A stretch of 64,000 nt of DNA. Source: Podospora pseudoanserina (taxonomy: Eukaryota > Ascomycota > Sordariomycetes > Sordariales > Podosporaceae). The stretch is from contig NC_085924.1 of assembly GCF_035222485.1 (NCBI RefSeq), positions 1,488,001 through 1,552,000 of the forward strand, written 5' to 3'. Positions 1 through 11,669 of this stretch are shown here, one piece after another. The notes beneath the pieces are model-generated. The model did no database searches. It had not been told where the DNA came from and saw only the letters and a list, made by a program, of their open reading frames with translations. The position numbers and the translations under genes are program-made. How positions within the stretch are numbered: the first letter of the stretch is position 1; every line of letters starts with the position of its first letter.

Positions 1-1070
1 CAACACACCTCTTTCATGTCAGGTTAAGCGTCACTTCAAGCAACATGCCTTCAACATACGGTTCGGGCATGCGTTATACCCACCCATGATCCCGAGATTG
101 ACTTCCTTTTGCTTTGGAGCAGCAAAGTATTGGAAAAAGAGGTTTAACTCAACTCATCAGTTGTTGCGCCTCTGGGGTTAGAGTTTGCGGTGCAATTCCT
201 AATCCATGTTGATGTTCAAGTTCTAACATAGCTGAGGCTCTGCTCGGTGAAGCATTCAAGACATGCATAATCATTCACATATCTATTCAATGCCACGGTC
301 CCAATAGACTCCTGCCACGACCCCAACATTGTTGTCTTGATTCTGGAATAAAATGCCTCTACCCTGATAAGCTGGAACGTTGGGCAGCGCTGTTCTTGTG
401 CGCTATGCGCGCTTCATCCCGCAGCACCTGCATGTGCATGCTGTCAGGCTCCTATGAGAATAACCGGTAGACCCTACGACAAGGGTCATGCAGCACGAGG
501 TCATGTGCTGCAGGGACCATTACACACTCTCGCCAAGACAGGACGACACATATGACAGTGTTTCTACAGGCTGGCTCACGGCTAGCGTCATTTGCTATAA
601 ATCACTCGCAAAGATGCACTTCTGTGCGTACCGTAGGGCATCGATGATTGGAAAACTCTTGATACCCGTGGCGCTGCAAGAAATGCTGTCAGAGGCTATG
701 AACCCAAAAATTTGCGACCAGTGAAGACTGTGCCTTGTTTTTTCTTCTTTTTCGCATGCTCGTGACCATCTGTAGGGTGGAGGATTCGAAGAATTGTTGA
801 CGTTTACTCTATGCTGGATGCCTAATTTCTTGAGAATGGCTGCCCTAGGACGCCGGCCTGGCCGTTCAAGGGTTGAAAGAAAAGTGTAGTTCTGGAGGCT
901 CTGCTTTGCTATCTACCCTGATATAATGACCTGTCAGTTGACAAAAGGACCTTTTAGACTTGCTTCTAGTAGCACCAACCTTTGGGAGAGCCTTGCATCA
1001 TACTACCTTACTCATTCTCGCTTTACATCAATCACAAACCTCCTGCTGAACCACCACCTCTACCAACAAA
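1..1070. other. Intergenic, no gene seen
   Basis: Only short unsupported reading frames lie here, none with recognisable motifs. The last ~150 bases are the presumed promoter and 5' leader of the HET gene that starts at 1071. Confidence 0.6.
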
Positions 1071-3901
1071 ATGGGCTACTTCAGCAGAGTCTTGCGCAAG
1101 TGCAAGAAAGCATGCAAGAGCGCAGTGTCCGCTGTCGCCGAGACGGTAGCAGCCCCCATTGTTCGACATGTCACCAAGAAGATCGTGCGCCGCATGAACG
1201 AGGCCTCACGCGCCATCACCTACTCAGTCATCTCAATTCCCACCCATGTCGTCTCCGCCGCCCAAGCCATTACCTTCCCGATCGTTGTTGTGTCCTCTCC
1301 CGTCATCCGCAAGGGCACCGCTGTCATCGACAAGATACACTCTTGGGCTTTCCGGAAGATTGCCAAACCCCTATACAAGAACGCTGCTCTCCCTATTCTA
1401 CGACACCTTCGCCCATCATTCTTCCACAAGGTCGTCGCCCCTGCCATGTACAAGGTCGCTAGGGCGCTCGATCGCGCCATTGGAAGACCACTCGCCAATG
1501 GGATTATCCACGTGCAGCCAGTGACCCGGGACATTTTTGGCCTTGCTGCGCAGAACATCATGGCCCGAGTTGCTCGAGACTTGGGCCAGTCTACTGAGCA
1601 GGGGAAGAGGCCTTCAAAGAAAGATACTGTCGAGGAGGTCCTGGACCCTTCTGTCAAACCCATTTATCCTCCGGCGGAACCAGGACGTGAGTCCAGACGG
1701 GTAAGCTTTGCTAAGCCTGCACCTGAAGAGCCCTCGCCGCAGGATTTGGTTCAGCTCATTGTGGAGAGATTCGGGGTCGCGTCCGAGAGCCGCATGGGTA
1801 ACATTTTGGCGGATTTTATTCTCTCCAGTGGCGGTGGGAATGAGGCCGCCTCCTTTGCTTCGTTATGCAGAAGGTGCCAAGGTCACCAATTCCACACTGG
1901 ATCACGTCCTTCCGATGCTTTGCCACCTGACAGTCGCACAGTTCATGAGCTTCTTGAATCGATTCAAGCTGGTTGTCACATGTGCTCATTGATTCATGAG
2001 GCTTTGGCTTTGCCGGTAGATGGGAGCTTGCTGGGTGAAAAGATCCTTGTTGAGACGTGGGTCACACCAGGGCAGCGGGATAGTGGTCTCGGATTTGTTG
2101 GCCGGGTGAAGGTCAGGTCGGAGGAAAAGGAGGCCTATCTCTCCTTCATGTCATATGGTAAGCATGGCTCAGAATCTCAACAAAACTTTGTATCTCGGAT
2201 GGATCGCTAACAATCTCACACACAGTCCCTGTGGAGGATGAGAATCTGGCTGACCTAATCAAGGCATACCTATCTCCTGAGACTGACCCCTCTGTTTTGC
2301 TCGACTATTTGAGCACCTGGCAGAAAACATGCAAGGAGACTCACGACCATTGCAACAATCGCTTGATCGAAGACCCCAAGAACGTCCGGTTCAAGTTCAA
2401 GGCCCCCTTCAGACTGGTTGACATCATTGACGAGAAGATTGAAGACAACGCTGAAGAGACGCTAGAATATGTTGCTCTGAGCTACACATGGGGTGACATC
2501 ACTCCAGATGGCAAGAAGCTTCAAAAGCCCACTCTTCAGAGCAACATCGACAGCCGCAAGCACACCCAAGGGTTGGCAGCCGTCCTCGGCTCAGAGACAA
2601 TGCCTGCCGTGTACAGGGACACCGTCCAAATCGCCCGCCGGCTCGGGTACCGCTACATCTGGGTCGATGCTTGGTGCAACATCCAAGACGACACCCTCGA
2701 CCTCGAAGCCCAAATCGCCAACATGGGGTACATCTTCCAAAGCGCCGACCTCACGATCGGCGCCGGCACCGGACGAGCAAAGACTTCTTCCTTGTTCTCT
2801 CATCAGCAACCCCGACCCCAACCCTTCCTTATCCGCACCACCATCGACGGGCAACCACACCCGGTGATCATCTCCCGCCAACTCGACCCAACCCCCTCCA
2901 TCCTCGACACCCGCCTCTGGACCTTCCAAGAACAACTCCTCTCCCGCCGCACAGTAGAATTCGGCCCAACCCACACCACCTGGCGGTGCACCCAAGAAAC
3001 CGCCTCCTCCCTCCCCGTCTCCGTGTCCTCCCAGCCTTACCCATCAACCTCCGACCACAACGACACCCACGAAGTCACCACCTCCACCACCAACCTCCAC
3101 TCCTGGATCCGCACCACCGCATCCCTCCCTCCTGGGCCCCGCCCAAAGTATGATCAACAATTCGCCTCAGCCTGGTACTCCGCCGTGCGCAACTACACTA
3201 CCCGCAGCTTCTCCAACCGAGAAGACCAGCTCCCCGCCATAATCGGGGTCGCCTCCGTCATAGCCCGACACACAGGCTGGCACCACCTCGCCGGCCTCTG
3301 GAAGGAGGACATTCCCTACTGTCTGGCCTGGTACAGGAACAAAACCCCCGCTCGGGAGGACAGTCTCTCCACCACAAGACACGAGGCAGACTGCGCGCCG
3401 TCTTGGTCGTGGGCTGCTCGGGCCAACGGTCCGGTGTCCTTCTGGCCGAGGGGGGATGTGCAGCATGCTCTTGTCAAGTTTGTTCGTTCTGGCTGGGCTT
3501 GGCCTTCGAAACGGGATGTGCAGAGACGGTTGGTGCTTGCTGGGGAGGTGGTCGAGGGAAAGTGTGGGACGGTGGTGGGGGAGGAGGATTATGATTGGGT
3601 TGGGAGGGCGGATGGGGGGAATGTTACGCCTGTGGAGGTGGATGGGCTTAGGGTTGGGGATGCCATGCTGGATGCGCCGATGGATTTGAGGGAGATTAGC
3701 ATCTTGCTGCTCTTCACGCTGAAGCCGGAGGGGGGGCTTGGGGCTTGGGGGTTGGGGATGGCGTTGACGAGGGTGATTCAGGGGGGTACCTGTTGGTATA
3801 AGAGGGAGGGGTTGGTCGTGTTGACGAGTGAGGTGGGGACCGGGTGGGATTACAATGACTTTGATGAGGATGATGATGAGCATAAGATTATTGTTGCTTA
3901 G
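1071..3901 (+). CDS. HET-domain (heterokaryon incompatibility) protein, 920 aa, two exons
   Basis: Exons 1071-2157 and 2226-3901; the 68-nt intron (2158-2225, GTAAGC..CACAG) joins in frame. The central HET domain (about residues 440-590) is shown by YVALSYTWGD and by the later block RYIWVDAWCNIQDD, which match the family's ALSYxWG and WVDxxCIxQ signatures; the C-terminal APSWSWA motif (near residue 755) is also typical. HET domains trigger incompatibility and cell death after recognition of non-self. Before the HET domain are CxxC pairs (CRRC, CHMC) common in long HET proteins. Unusual is a ~180-residue, very basic N-terminal segment with alternating hydrophobic residues and cysteines (starting MGYFSRVLRKCKKACK), which may bind membranes; this is inference. 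The start is the first ATG, after an A-rich leader. Partner and allele are unknown. Confidence 0.88.
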
Positions 3902-4838
3902 TTCATCTCTCTTGTTGGGATGTTGCTGTTGGGGAGTCAACTTGAGATGACGATGGGAAGAGGGCAGGGCGGCAAGTGAATCGTGCAGAAGAGTTGGGTG
4001 GTTGAACTTAGCCCTGGAAGTGTTTGTAACTTGGCATTTAGTTTCCTACCTATGTTGTAGCACCTCATGTATGGCAAGTTGTATCATTGGACCAGTATCG
4101 TTACACAGATGCACAAGAGACGGGAACGGACTGTAAATGTGCTCTTCAAAACGTCGGACCGGAGTATGTTGATCTAACTGTCCAGCCCTGCGTCTTTGAC
4201 CTTGGCGACAACACGGTACCAGATTGAACTCTACATCGATCTTCATCATCAACCATAAGTCTAGAGCCCTCCATGCACCTTCCGGGTCTATCGACCTCGA
4301 TCTCTCGCTACCCACTGCCCCTTCCACCTCTGCATCGTCATAACCTCTCGCACCGGTAACCCAATCCAGCCATCACCAATCTATCTCTACTCATCAAGTA
4401 ATTGCTTACTTGTGTTTCACATCCTTCCCGTTTTAACATTACACAAAGACGCAGATCCCCTCTTTCGGTACCACGTCGTTGAGCATCTCGCCCCAGACTC
4501 AGCCGCAGTCCTGGGGCTGGGCAGATCATCGTCGATATTAGGCGGCACCTGAGCTGGGTAAGGTTTAGCGAATGGGCAGAGAGGGCACCAATCACTCAAC
4601 CGCAATAGACGACTGAGCTTCCGCGTTGATGTAGGCATATCCTGGTGTTTTGAGAAAACAGTTTGGAAAATGAAAAGATTGTGACATAATGACTTTGGCC
4701 TTTCACGGCGGGATGGGGCGAATGGAAGTTGGGCCGGGAGTTGAGGGGTTGGGAGATCTTGACTCGGGCTGTGACCGAGGACGAGAACGGGACTGATGAC
4801 GATGAGGTGGATGAAGGGGTGAAGGGGTGAAAATGGTG
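3902..4838. other. Intergenic, no gene seen
   Basis: Holds the 3' end region of the HET gene and the distal promoter of the small secreted-protein gene. Overlapping antisense frames here have no recognisable content. Confidence 0.5.
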
Positions 4839-4846
4839 TATATAAA
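4839..4846 (+). promoter_or_regulatory. TATA box of the small secreted protein gene
   Basis: TATATAAA lies about 180 bases before the ATG at 5020. Because a 57-nt leader intron is removed, the distance in the spliced leader is normal for a TATA-driven fungal gene. Confidence 0.6.
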
Positions 4847-4959
4847 CCCTGTGATGTCCTCATCGATTTATAGAGGAAGTTCTTCATCAGCTTCAGACTA
4901 CAATCAAGCAACACAACCAAGTACAACACAGATTAGGTACACTTTAAGACCTCTCACCG

Positions 4960-5016
4960 GTAAGTTCTTCGCCCCATATTTCTTCCTCTGGCTCAATACT
5001 TACTCCTATCCCCCAG
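4960..5016 (+). other. Intron in the 5' leader
   Basis: GTAAGT at 4960 and CCCCCAG ending at 5016, with a CTTACT-like branch region, define a 57-nt intron that ends three bases before the ATG at 5020. Confidence 0.6.
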
Positions 5017-5019
5017 AAA

Positions 5020-5370
5020 ATGAAGGTCTCCACCGTCATCGCCATCCCCGTCGCGTTCGCCATCGGCGCCTCAGCCCAGCTGGCCCAGTGCCAGGCTGCC
5101 TGCCGCGGTGGCGAGGAAGCTGTCAACCGTTTTTGCCGCGGTCTCAGAGATGCTCGGCTCCGTGCTGGGTGCTGGGCCCTTGCCCTGGCTGTCGGATCTT
5201 CTGCTGGACAGACTGCCTGCCTCAACTGGTGCTACTGGCAGTACGGAGCCCTCAAGCGCGACGTTTTGGATGTCTTGGAGGCTCGCAACGAGGTTTCGCT
5301 TGCCGGTGATTTTGCTTTGACTGGATTGGAGGCTGAGAAGCGTGCTGTTGAGGTGGAGTGGACTGCCTAA
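5020..5370 (+). CDS. Small secreted cysteine-rich protein, 116 aa
   Basis: A clear signal peptide (MKVSTVIAIPVAFAIGASA) is followed by a mature part of about 97 residues with six cysteines (residues 24, 28, 39, 51, 67, 71; spacing C-x3-C-x10-C-x11-C-x15-C-x3-C). Even cysteine number and symmetric C-x3-C pairs suggest three disulfides in a helical secreted fold. Lys-Arg sites near residues 79 and 107 could be cut by a Kex2-type protease. A TATA box and a leader intron support a real, expressed gene. Size and composition fit effector-like or antimicrobial secreted proteins, but I do not recognise the family and assign no function. Confidence 0.75.
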   Translation: MKVSTVIAIPVAFAIGASAQLAQCQAACRGGEEAVNRFCRGLRDARLRAGCWALALAVGSSAGQTACLNWCYWQYGALKRDVLDVLEARNEVSLAGDFALTGLEAEKRAVEVEWTA

Positions 5371-5713
5371 GGTCATGTTACAGGGAGCATTGGGGGTGAT
5401 GCAGTTGGAAAGCAAGCAAGACAGCGGGATGCTCTTGCCTCGTGAGAATCTGTAGTTCTAGCTGTATCCTCAATCAAAGCTATTTATCCTGTGTATTGAA
5501 CCAAGCATTCCCTTTGACGCCCCTAGTCCGTAGGTCTGGAAAAATAAAGACCCACCACCCGTCTGCCCTTTTCCTACTCGACAGCTCGACCATGACATAT
5601 GAGTGGTCATCAAGAATTTGTCTGGGACAGGCCATACATGTGCCACGTGGGCAATCACCCCTCGGACAGGTTTCGATTGCGAGCGTACGCTCCACATCCG
5701 TTGTAAACTCCCA

Positions 5714-7219
5714 CTAGTCTCTGCCCTTCCATGAGGGGATATTAGTGTAAAGTCGTGTTTCTATGTGAGCCACACTTGGGATCATAACAAGCATGAAGGA
5801 TTTCCCTTGCTCATTAGAATACAGCAATGAAAAGGGCTTTAGGCCGTCCAGCCAAGGACTAACCGAAAGATACCAGCGAGCCTTGTCGCCATTCTGATCC
5901 CACCGACCAAGAAAGTCTCGCGGCAAACTGACATCAGCTATGATATAGATGATGGACGATTGGATCAGGCCCTTGATCGTAATCATATGGGACAAATTCG
6001 GCGTCAATCTCAGCCCGGTTTCCCAATTTGACTCGGAGCTGAAACCGACGCCGTTTTGTACCAAGGTAATCGCCATGGGAAGAGCCTCATGCACGAGCTG
6101 CATTGTGGCTGTCACTCTTTGTTCCCACCGATCAAGTCCTTCTTGATAAAAGCTGGTGAGGATTCCTGGAGATGTCTCCATGAAATCCAAGCACGAACTA
6201 GCCCTACCCACATCACTTGCGGCTGCACAGTTGAGCAACACCGTAAGTATGTTAGAGTCACCTGAAGGGTCTCGAAATGCCATAACGGTCATTTGGATTC
6301 GCTTTTTGTTCACTGAGATATTTCGGGCCATGATGCCCTTGAGGTTCTGCGAGCTGTACGGCCAGCTGCCAGCAACCACGTTGCTGCTGTTTTTAAAGTT
6401 CCTGGGTTCGTAAGCCAGGATGGATCTTTCGATTCCGCCGTGGTAGAATATGGAATCATCTTCAATATCTTTGGGTATCTCTTCTTGGAGTCTCTGAAAG
6501 GCCCGGTAGCCCTCTCCGTATAAGAGTGGCATGTTGATGTCGAAGATACCCAAAAGACAATATGCCATGCCTTCGATGCGGGTGGTGATTCGTTCAGCCA
6601 CCCAAGACATCTTCTGAGCAACGCTGAAATATGGATAGGTTTGCGGAGATGAAAAACCCGTGGTGGATGCGCGTAATATCGACAATAAGTTCCAGGAGGC
6701 CGTGCCTTGAACCTATCTCTTGCCAGTCTGAAGCAAAGAAGTATACGACTGGAGGAGTGATAAGTTCTTGAAGCGTCCAACCACGGGTGAACCATCGAGA
6801 AAGCCCAAAGCCACTCTCTTTGGCACGGTGGTCATCGTCGTGATTGACGTCGCTCAGGTAGGCATAGCAGACCTAAGCTTCGCGATACCACCGAAACATG
6901 GAGTTGATGGCCTCTGAGAGCTCGGCCGAGCTTGATTTGTCGATGCAACAAGTGTCAATCCACCATGACATGATGTTAACGACCAGTATTGACAGTCGTT
7001 GAGAGGGTATGTACTCACAGTGTACTTGAATTCATCCTTGACAGCTTGTCCAACCGCTCCTTTCACCTTGGCAAACCCGTCTCTCCTCTCTGCGGTCCCA
7101 TTCTCAATGTCCTGGAACAGCACCTCGTCACTTTCCCACGTGTGTGGAATGATAGCGTAAACAGGAATTTTATCGTAAAAGGTCTCAAGATTGAGCGTCT
7201 CTGTGTTGAGGAGACGCAT
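5714..7219 (-). pseudogene. Broken HET-domain gene (HET-E-like N-terminal type)
   Basis: The start reads MRLLNTETLNLETFYDK followed by YAIIPHTWESDEVLFQD, the classic opening of HET proteins that usually begin at the HET domain. Further along come WIDTCCIDKSSSAELSEAI, then RWFTRGWTLQELI and the block RIEGMAYCLLGIFDINMPLLYGEG, all family signatures in the expected order. These blocks fall in different reading frames or behind a stop, and one expected splice acceptor is not recognisable, so I count about three breaks. The C-terminal half (5714-6685) is still open. The gene points toward the pepsin-fold gene's 3' side. Decay looks recent because the protein-level match is still dense. Confidence 0.8.
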
Positions 7220-7541
7220 CACGTCTGGACTGCCCAGGCAGCAAAGGTTGCGTGACGCTAGAACATGTAACGGAAGGCACTCGACTGATAGGCTCCTGCT
7301 GAACCGGGACAACAGTTTGACGAATCCCGCACTTACCCCTGAAGGTGGCGGTGCGCAGGAAGGCACTTTGCCGGGCGTTTCGCGATACACAAGGCTGGGC
7401 GAGGCCTAATGTTATTGGTGGGAATTACACGATAACTGCATATCTGCTTAGCAATGCTATATACATTTCAGCAGTCTCTAAGCACATACAATCTTCTATA
7501 TACAACTGAGTAAACACCGAAACCCCGTTCGATCTTGTTGA

Positions 7542-9458
7542 TCATGGCCTATATGGAGGAGGAGCCTCATCTGGCTCTTCCTTGTACACAGGTGGTGTCG
7601 CCACTCTGTTCGAAGTCGGAGCCGCCGCTGGCGGTGAGGCCGTAGTAGCAACTGGCCGTGAAGCCGTAGCAGCAGCTGACCGTGAAACTCGGCCACCAGC
7701 TGTCCCATTGTCAGATCGTATAAGCTCCCGATCCAGCTCCGTGAGCTTCGCTCTCCGTTTATGCCGCACATAAAACGCGCACCCCACCGTGATCACCACC
7801 AGACAGCCCGCCACGATCCCAAGGATGGGCCCAGTCATCTCCCTCCTACCACTGTCCGAGGAGCTGCCCGACACTCCTGTGGAGCCAGTTGGACCTCCTG
7901 AACCTGTCGACCCAGATCCTCGGTCATCGTCATCGCGATTCCAGTAGCTGGCCCAATACTGAATCCACTCAGCGTCCCTGTCGTGCTTCCCCGCATGCAC
8001 CTGAAATTCAGGTCGGAAACTTATCAACCTTTCCTTGGGGTCAAATACGTCGGGACCAATCGTCTGCGCCATGTAAAACAAATTGTCGTCGTAGTTGACG
8101 CCGAGAAAGGCAGACTGAAGAAAGGCGCGGCCTAGCTTATAGTAGCCCTCCCGAGCTTCTGCTGACTTGCAGGGGAAGTACCGAAGTTTCGCGTCAATGC
8201 CATTGAGCCGGGTGTCCATTTCGATGTCGAGAAGCCACAGGGGTACCTGGATCGTGAGCGATTTGACCTTGACAGATCCGGGACTGAACGCGTTCTGCAA
8301 GGTAAACCCCATATATGCCGGAGCCTTCATGAGGCGTTTATACCCGGGGTCGGACGTGTCCCACAGCCAAAGCTTGAGCCTGTCATCCCAGTGAATCGGA
8401 AGATCCTTCGCCGCGTTGTCGCAGGTGTTGGGGGGCAGGTATATGTGAGGTATCGTCGGGTCCGGCACAACCAGCGCAGCGCCAGGTATGTGCCCTTCGA
8501 CTTCAAAAAATTGCCTCCTCTCGGGTGCTGCCGGTCGGGGAAGTTGCAAGAGACTCAAATTGGTCATTCGACTGGACTCGGATATCTCGCCCATGATGGT
8601 CCGGTTGGGGCTCTCGCGGGTGGCCCAGTCAAAGGCAAACCCGTCTCGAGATTTCTCAAAGGAGCCCAATGTTACGTCACTCAGGTACAATCGCGGAAGA
8701 TAGCCCTGGTGGACGAACTCGGGCTGGTCCATGGTGTCGAACATGAGAAAGTCCCCCTCTATCCGGTTACTGTCATATCCTCCCAGGAACATCTTGCTGG
8801 GCAACTTCCAGTCCGGTCGTCCCACGTACAGTCCAAAGGAGTTGCTGCGGATTCGGCCGGCGTCTTTGACCTGCTGGATAATGCCGCGCGAATCAGGTTC
8901 TCCATCTCCAGGGGGCGCAAGAGCAAGCATATCTCCGTGTGTAAACTCGATGGCAATCTCGGCTTCTAGGTACAGCCTGGAGTGGTTGAGGGCAATAAGA
9001 GGGGTTTTGACGTGGAGGAATTCTGTAAAGTTGCCGTTGCCATATGGCATAGATAGGTCCCAGTCCGGCAGCCTGGCACCCGCTTGGATGGAAGGATCCC
9101 AACTTGAGGCAAAGTAACCTGTTACCCAGCGACTTTCTCGGGAAAACTCTTCCATCTTCTGGTAGTCAACGACTCTAGTCCACCAGATTGTTGAGATGTT
9201 AGTCCACGGTGAGGGATACATTGGCAAGATAATCTGGTCTTTTGTAATGTTGGACAAATCGTAAGTCCCCAACAGGGTCGAAAGCTGCTCCCATGGCCCG
9301 TTGGTGTTTTCGAGAAAATGTGCGGTCAGTTCTTTTCGTGGAGCAGTCCATTGAAGCTTTTCGACGAGGATCTCGGTGGTGTCCTGGCAGCATCCTAATT
9401 GCACCAGGGCAAGTAGGGCTACAGGCAGCTGGATTGCCCGTAGGTTGCGGAAACCCAT
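7542..9458 (-). CDS. Membrane-anchored pepsin-fold (peptidase A1-like) protein, 638 aa
   Basis: The start at 9458 gives a signal peptide (MGFRNLRAIQLPVALLALVQLGCCQ); an in-frame ATG at 9548 would add 30 residues before it and is less likely. The middle has the fungal pepsin-like pattern SFGLYVGRPDWKLPSKMFLGGYD, resembling the strand around the second lobe of A1 peptidases, and several N-glycosylation sites. No DTG or DSG catalytic motif is visible in either lobe, so it is probably not a working protease. Near the C-terminus a Ser/Gly-rich stretch leads to one membrane span (GPILGIVAGCLVVITVGCAF), then a basic, proline-rich cytoplasmic tail ending in PPPYRP. It may act as a surface sensor or wall-associated protein; that is inference. 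Confidence 0.8.
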   Translation of the reverse strand: MGFRNLRAIQLPVALLALVQLGCCQDTTEILVEKLQWTAPRKELTAHFLENTNGPWEQLSTLLGTYDLSNITKDQIILPMYPSPWTNISTIWWTRVVDYQKMEEFSRESRWVTGYFASSWDPSIQAGARLPDWDLSMPYGNGNFTEFLHVKTPLIALNHSRLYLEAEIAIEFTHGDMLALAPPGDGEPDSRGIIQQVKDAGRIRSNSFGLYVGRPDWKLPSKMFLGGYDSNRIEGDFLMFDTMDQPEFVHQGYLPRLYLSDVTLGSFEKSRDGFAFDWATRESPNRTIMGEISESSRMTNLSLLQLPRPAAPERRQFFEVEGHIPGAALVVPDPTIPHIYLPPNTCDNAAKDLPIHWDDRLKLWLWDTSDPGYKRLMKAPAYMGFTLQNAFSPGSVKVKSLTIQVPLWLLDIEMDTRLNGIDAKLRYFPCKSAEAREGYYKLGRAFLQSAFLGVNYDDNLFYMAQTIGPDVFDPKERLISFRPEFQVHAGKHDRDAEWIQYWASYWNRDDDDRGSGSTGSGGPTGSTGVSGSSSDSGRREMTGPILGIVAGCLVVITVGCAFYVRHKRRAKLTELDRELIRSDNGTAGGRVSRSAAATASRPVATTASPPAAAPTSNRVATPPVYKEEPDEAPPPYRP

Positions 9459-10228
9459 CTTGTAATGCGGCGCCAACAGAGGCCTAACGTCAGAAAGATT
9501 TGGTGTGCAGGACAAACATTCGTTCAGCAGCGACAGGTGAGGGAACAACAGCTTTTGATATCATCTTCTATTTTCTGCCTCACGTTCTGGTGACAGACTG
9601 CGCCTCAATACTGCACAGCGCTATCGTATGACTTGCCAATCAGCAGGTGACCCAAGCATCGCAGCAGGTCCGCAGCAGCTTGGCATGGCAGCCCAACCAG
9701 GAAAACACCACCATCATCAATGCCGAAATCCGTTTCTCCCAGCAATAGTGTTTAAACAAGTTCCATGCAGCCACCCACCTGACCCCTGAAGATTACGAGC
9801 TACCACAAACGGCAACTACATGTAGACTACAAAGACATAACATTTGACAGACAACTACATATAGGTAATTGGAGGATATCGAAACAAGATAAAAAGTTCA
9901 CATCCTCAAAAAAAGAGATACATGATGGTCGTGATAATCTTTCCACAACACCGCAACAGCATCAAGGGGGTATATCCATCCAAATTGAGAAAAAACCGCA
10001 AGCCATCCAAACCATCACCCGCCGTATACGTATCCCGTCCTCCTCCGTCTCCAAAGTGTGTTCAAGGGAAAATATATTTAATGAAGTGAAGAGCCAAGGG
10101 CAGGAAGGAGAGAAGATAAAGAAACCCGACAAAAGAAAACAATCATCCCCCTCCCCTCCTCATACCATGTTTCCCCCTCAAGCCCATCAAGCATAGGGTA
10201 GATCAGGGTACCATGATGCACCCCTTCG
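9459..10228. other. Intergenic between two minus-strand genes, no gene seen
   Basis: Contains the promoter of the pepsin-fold gene and the 3' end of the rhodopsin-like gene. Nothing else can be supported. Confidence 0.5.
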
Positions 10229-11669
10229 TCACCAAGTCTCCTTCGGCTTCGCCGGCGCCGCCGCCTCACTATTCTGCACACTCCTCGCATCCTCACTCAC
10301 ATCAAACTCGGTCAACACAACAATTCCCTTGTGGTCCGCCTCCTTGGTATGCATACTCCTCGCGCCCCCCGAAACATCAGTCTTCATGTTCTGCATCTTG
10401 ATCTCATTCACAATCCTCTCCTCGCTCTCGGTAAAGGTGACATTGGTCAAAATATTCGAGTTGTTCCCGTTGCCCCTCCTGAACTGGGAGTGCGAGTTGG
10501 AGCCGCCGCCGCCGCCGCCGCCGCCGATGGAGCGGAAACCCTCCGGGGTCTTGTACTTGTTGTCGGTGGTGCGCTGCGAGGTGGAGCCGAAGAGGGGTCT
10601 GAGCCAGGATTTGAAGAGGGGGAAGACCATGGGGAGGTTGGTGGTTACGACGGCGACGAAGGCTTCGCGGGTGCCCCATGCGCCAGCGAGCTCGGCGCCG
10701 TTGACGTCGTCCTGGGGGCGGGTTAGTGGTGGGGACTACACATGACACGTTGGGGGACTCACAGTGATGACAAAGATGGTCTTCAAAGTGGCGCAAACGA
10801 GGACAAAGATGCCGGCGCTCAGAACGAGGGTGGAACCGATCTTCTCTACCAGACGGAGGCGGGAACCCCAGAGAAGAGGAAGGGGAATGACAATAAGGTA
10901 GATGTCGGATGTGACGTTCGCGGCGAAGGAAGCCCAGACGATGGGACCGGCGATGGCGGGCTGGCAACTGTTGCCTGGGTTGGGGTTGATCTGCCAGTAT
11001 TTGTGGAAGGGCATGCAGCCGACGAAGACAGCCAGGACGGAGGCGAGCCAACCGGCGATGATGATCACGAACCCAGCGTGGACGCGCATGCGGTAACGAC
11101 GACCGAGGCCGTTCTAGACAGAGTCAGCAATCGTCGTTCGTACCCAGGCGAGCAACCTGGGTGAAGAAGGGAGGCATACCGTCAACCGCAGGTAGAAGAA
11201 CAACATGGCCAGCTTGAGGACCAGCATCAGGGTCGAGTAGGAGGTCCATCCCATCACCTGGACCTTGGAACCGATGACTCTCCTGTCCCATTCTGGGTCA
11301 CTGGGAAGCAGCGACATCCGCTGCTCATCCGTCATGCCGTTGTTTGCCAGGCCTTGGGCAAGGTTGCCGATTTGGTAGCCCAGACATGCTTGGAGGGTGT
11401 AGAGAAGCTGGTGTTGGGCAGCGATGATCAGTATCGAGACGTAGTTGATGTTGGGTTCATGTTGGGAGGTGACCTACAACTGCCACCCACACGAGGTAGT
11501 CGTCTGTTTCAAAGTTGGAGAAGCCAACCTGGTCAAAGCGAGAGTACGTACGCAGAGCCGTGGTGCATACGCCTATAGCATACAGCGTCCAGAGAGTGAT
11601 GTTGAATGTCCGCGCAGCGGCCACCGCCGCCGCGATGGCCTCGGGAGATGGTGGGCCTGCGTCTGCCAT
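10229..11669 (-). CDS. Fungal rhodopsin-domain integral membrane protein (SAT4/PTH11-like), 417 aa, four exons
   Basis: Exons 11669-11478, 11407-11180, 11113-10763 and 10711-10229 are each a multiple of three and bounded by GT..AG, giving one open product. The N-terminal part has a membrane span followed by FETDDYLVWVAVV, the DDY motif typical of fungal rhodopsin-like proteins; later spans include YSTLMLVLKLAMLFFYLRL and the loop CQPAIAGPIVWASFAANVTSD that precedes DIYLIVIPLPLLW. About seven spans are expected. The ~150-residue C-terminal tail is hydrophilic with a run of eight glycines. Proteins of this group are plasma-membrane receptors or of unknown role; no ligand can be inferred. The gene is intact, unlike a second member at 24-25.4 kb. 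Confidence 0.88.

Noticed and set aside
9459-9548. Upstream ATG at 9548 for the pepsin-fold gene
   Set aside because: It would place 30 hydrophilic residues before an otherwise perfect signal peptide.
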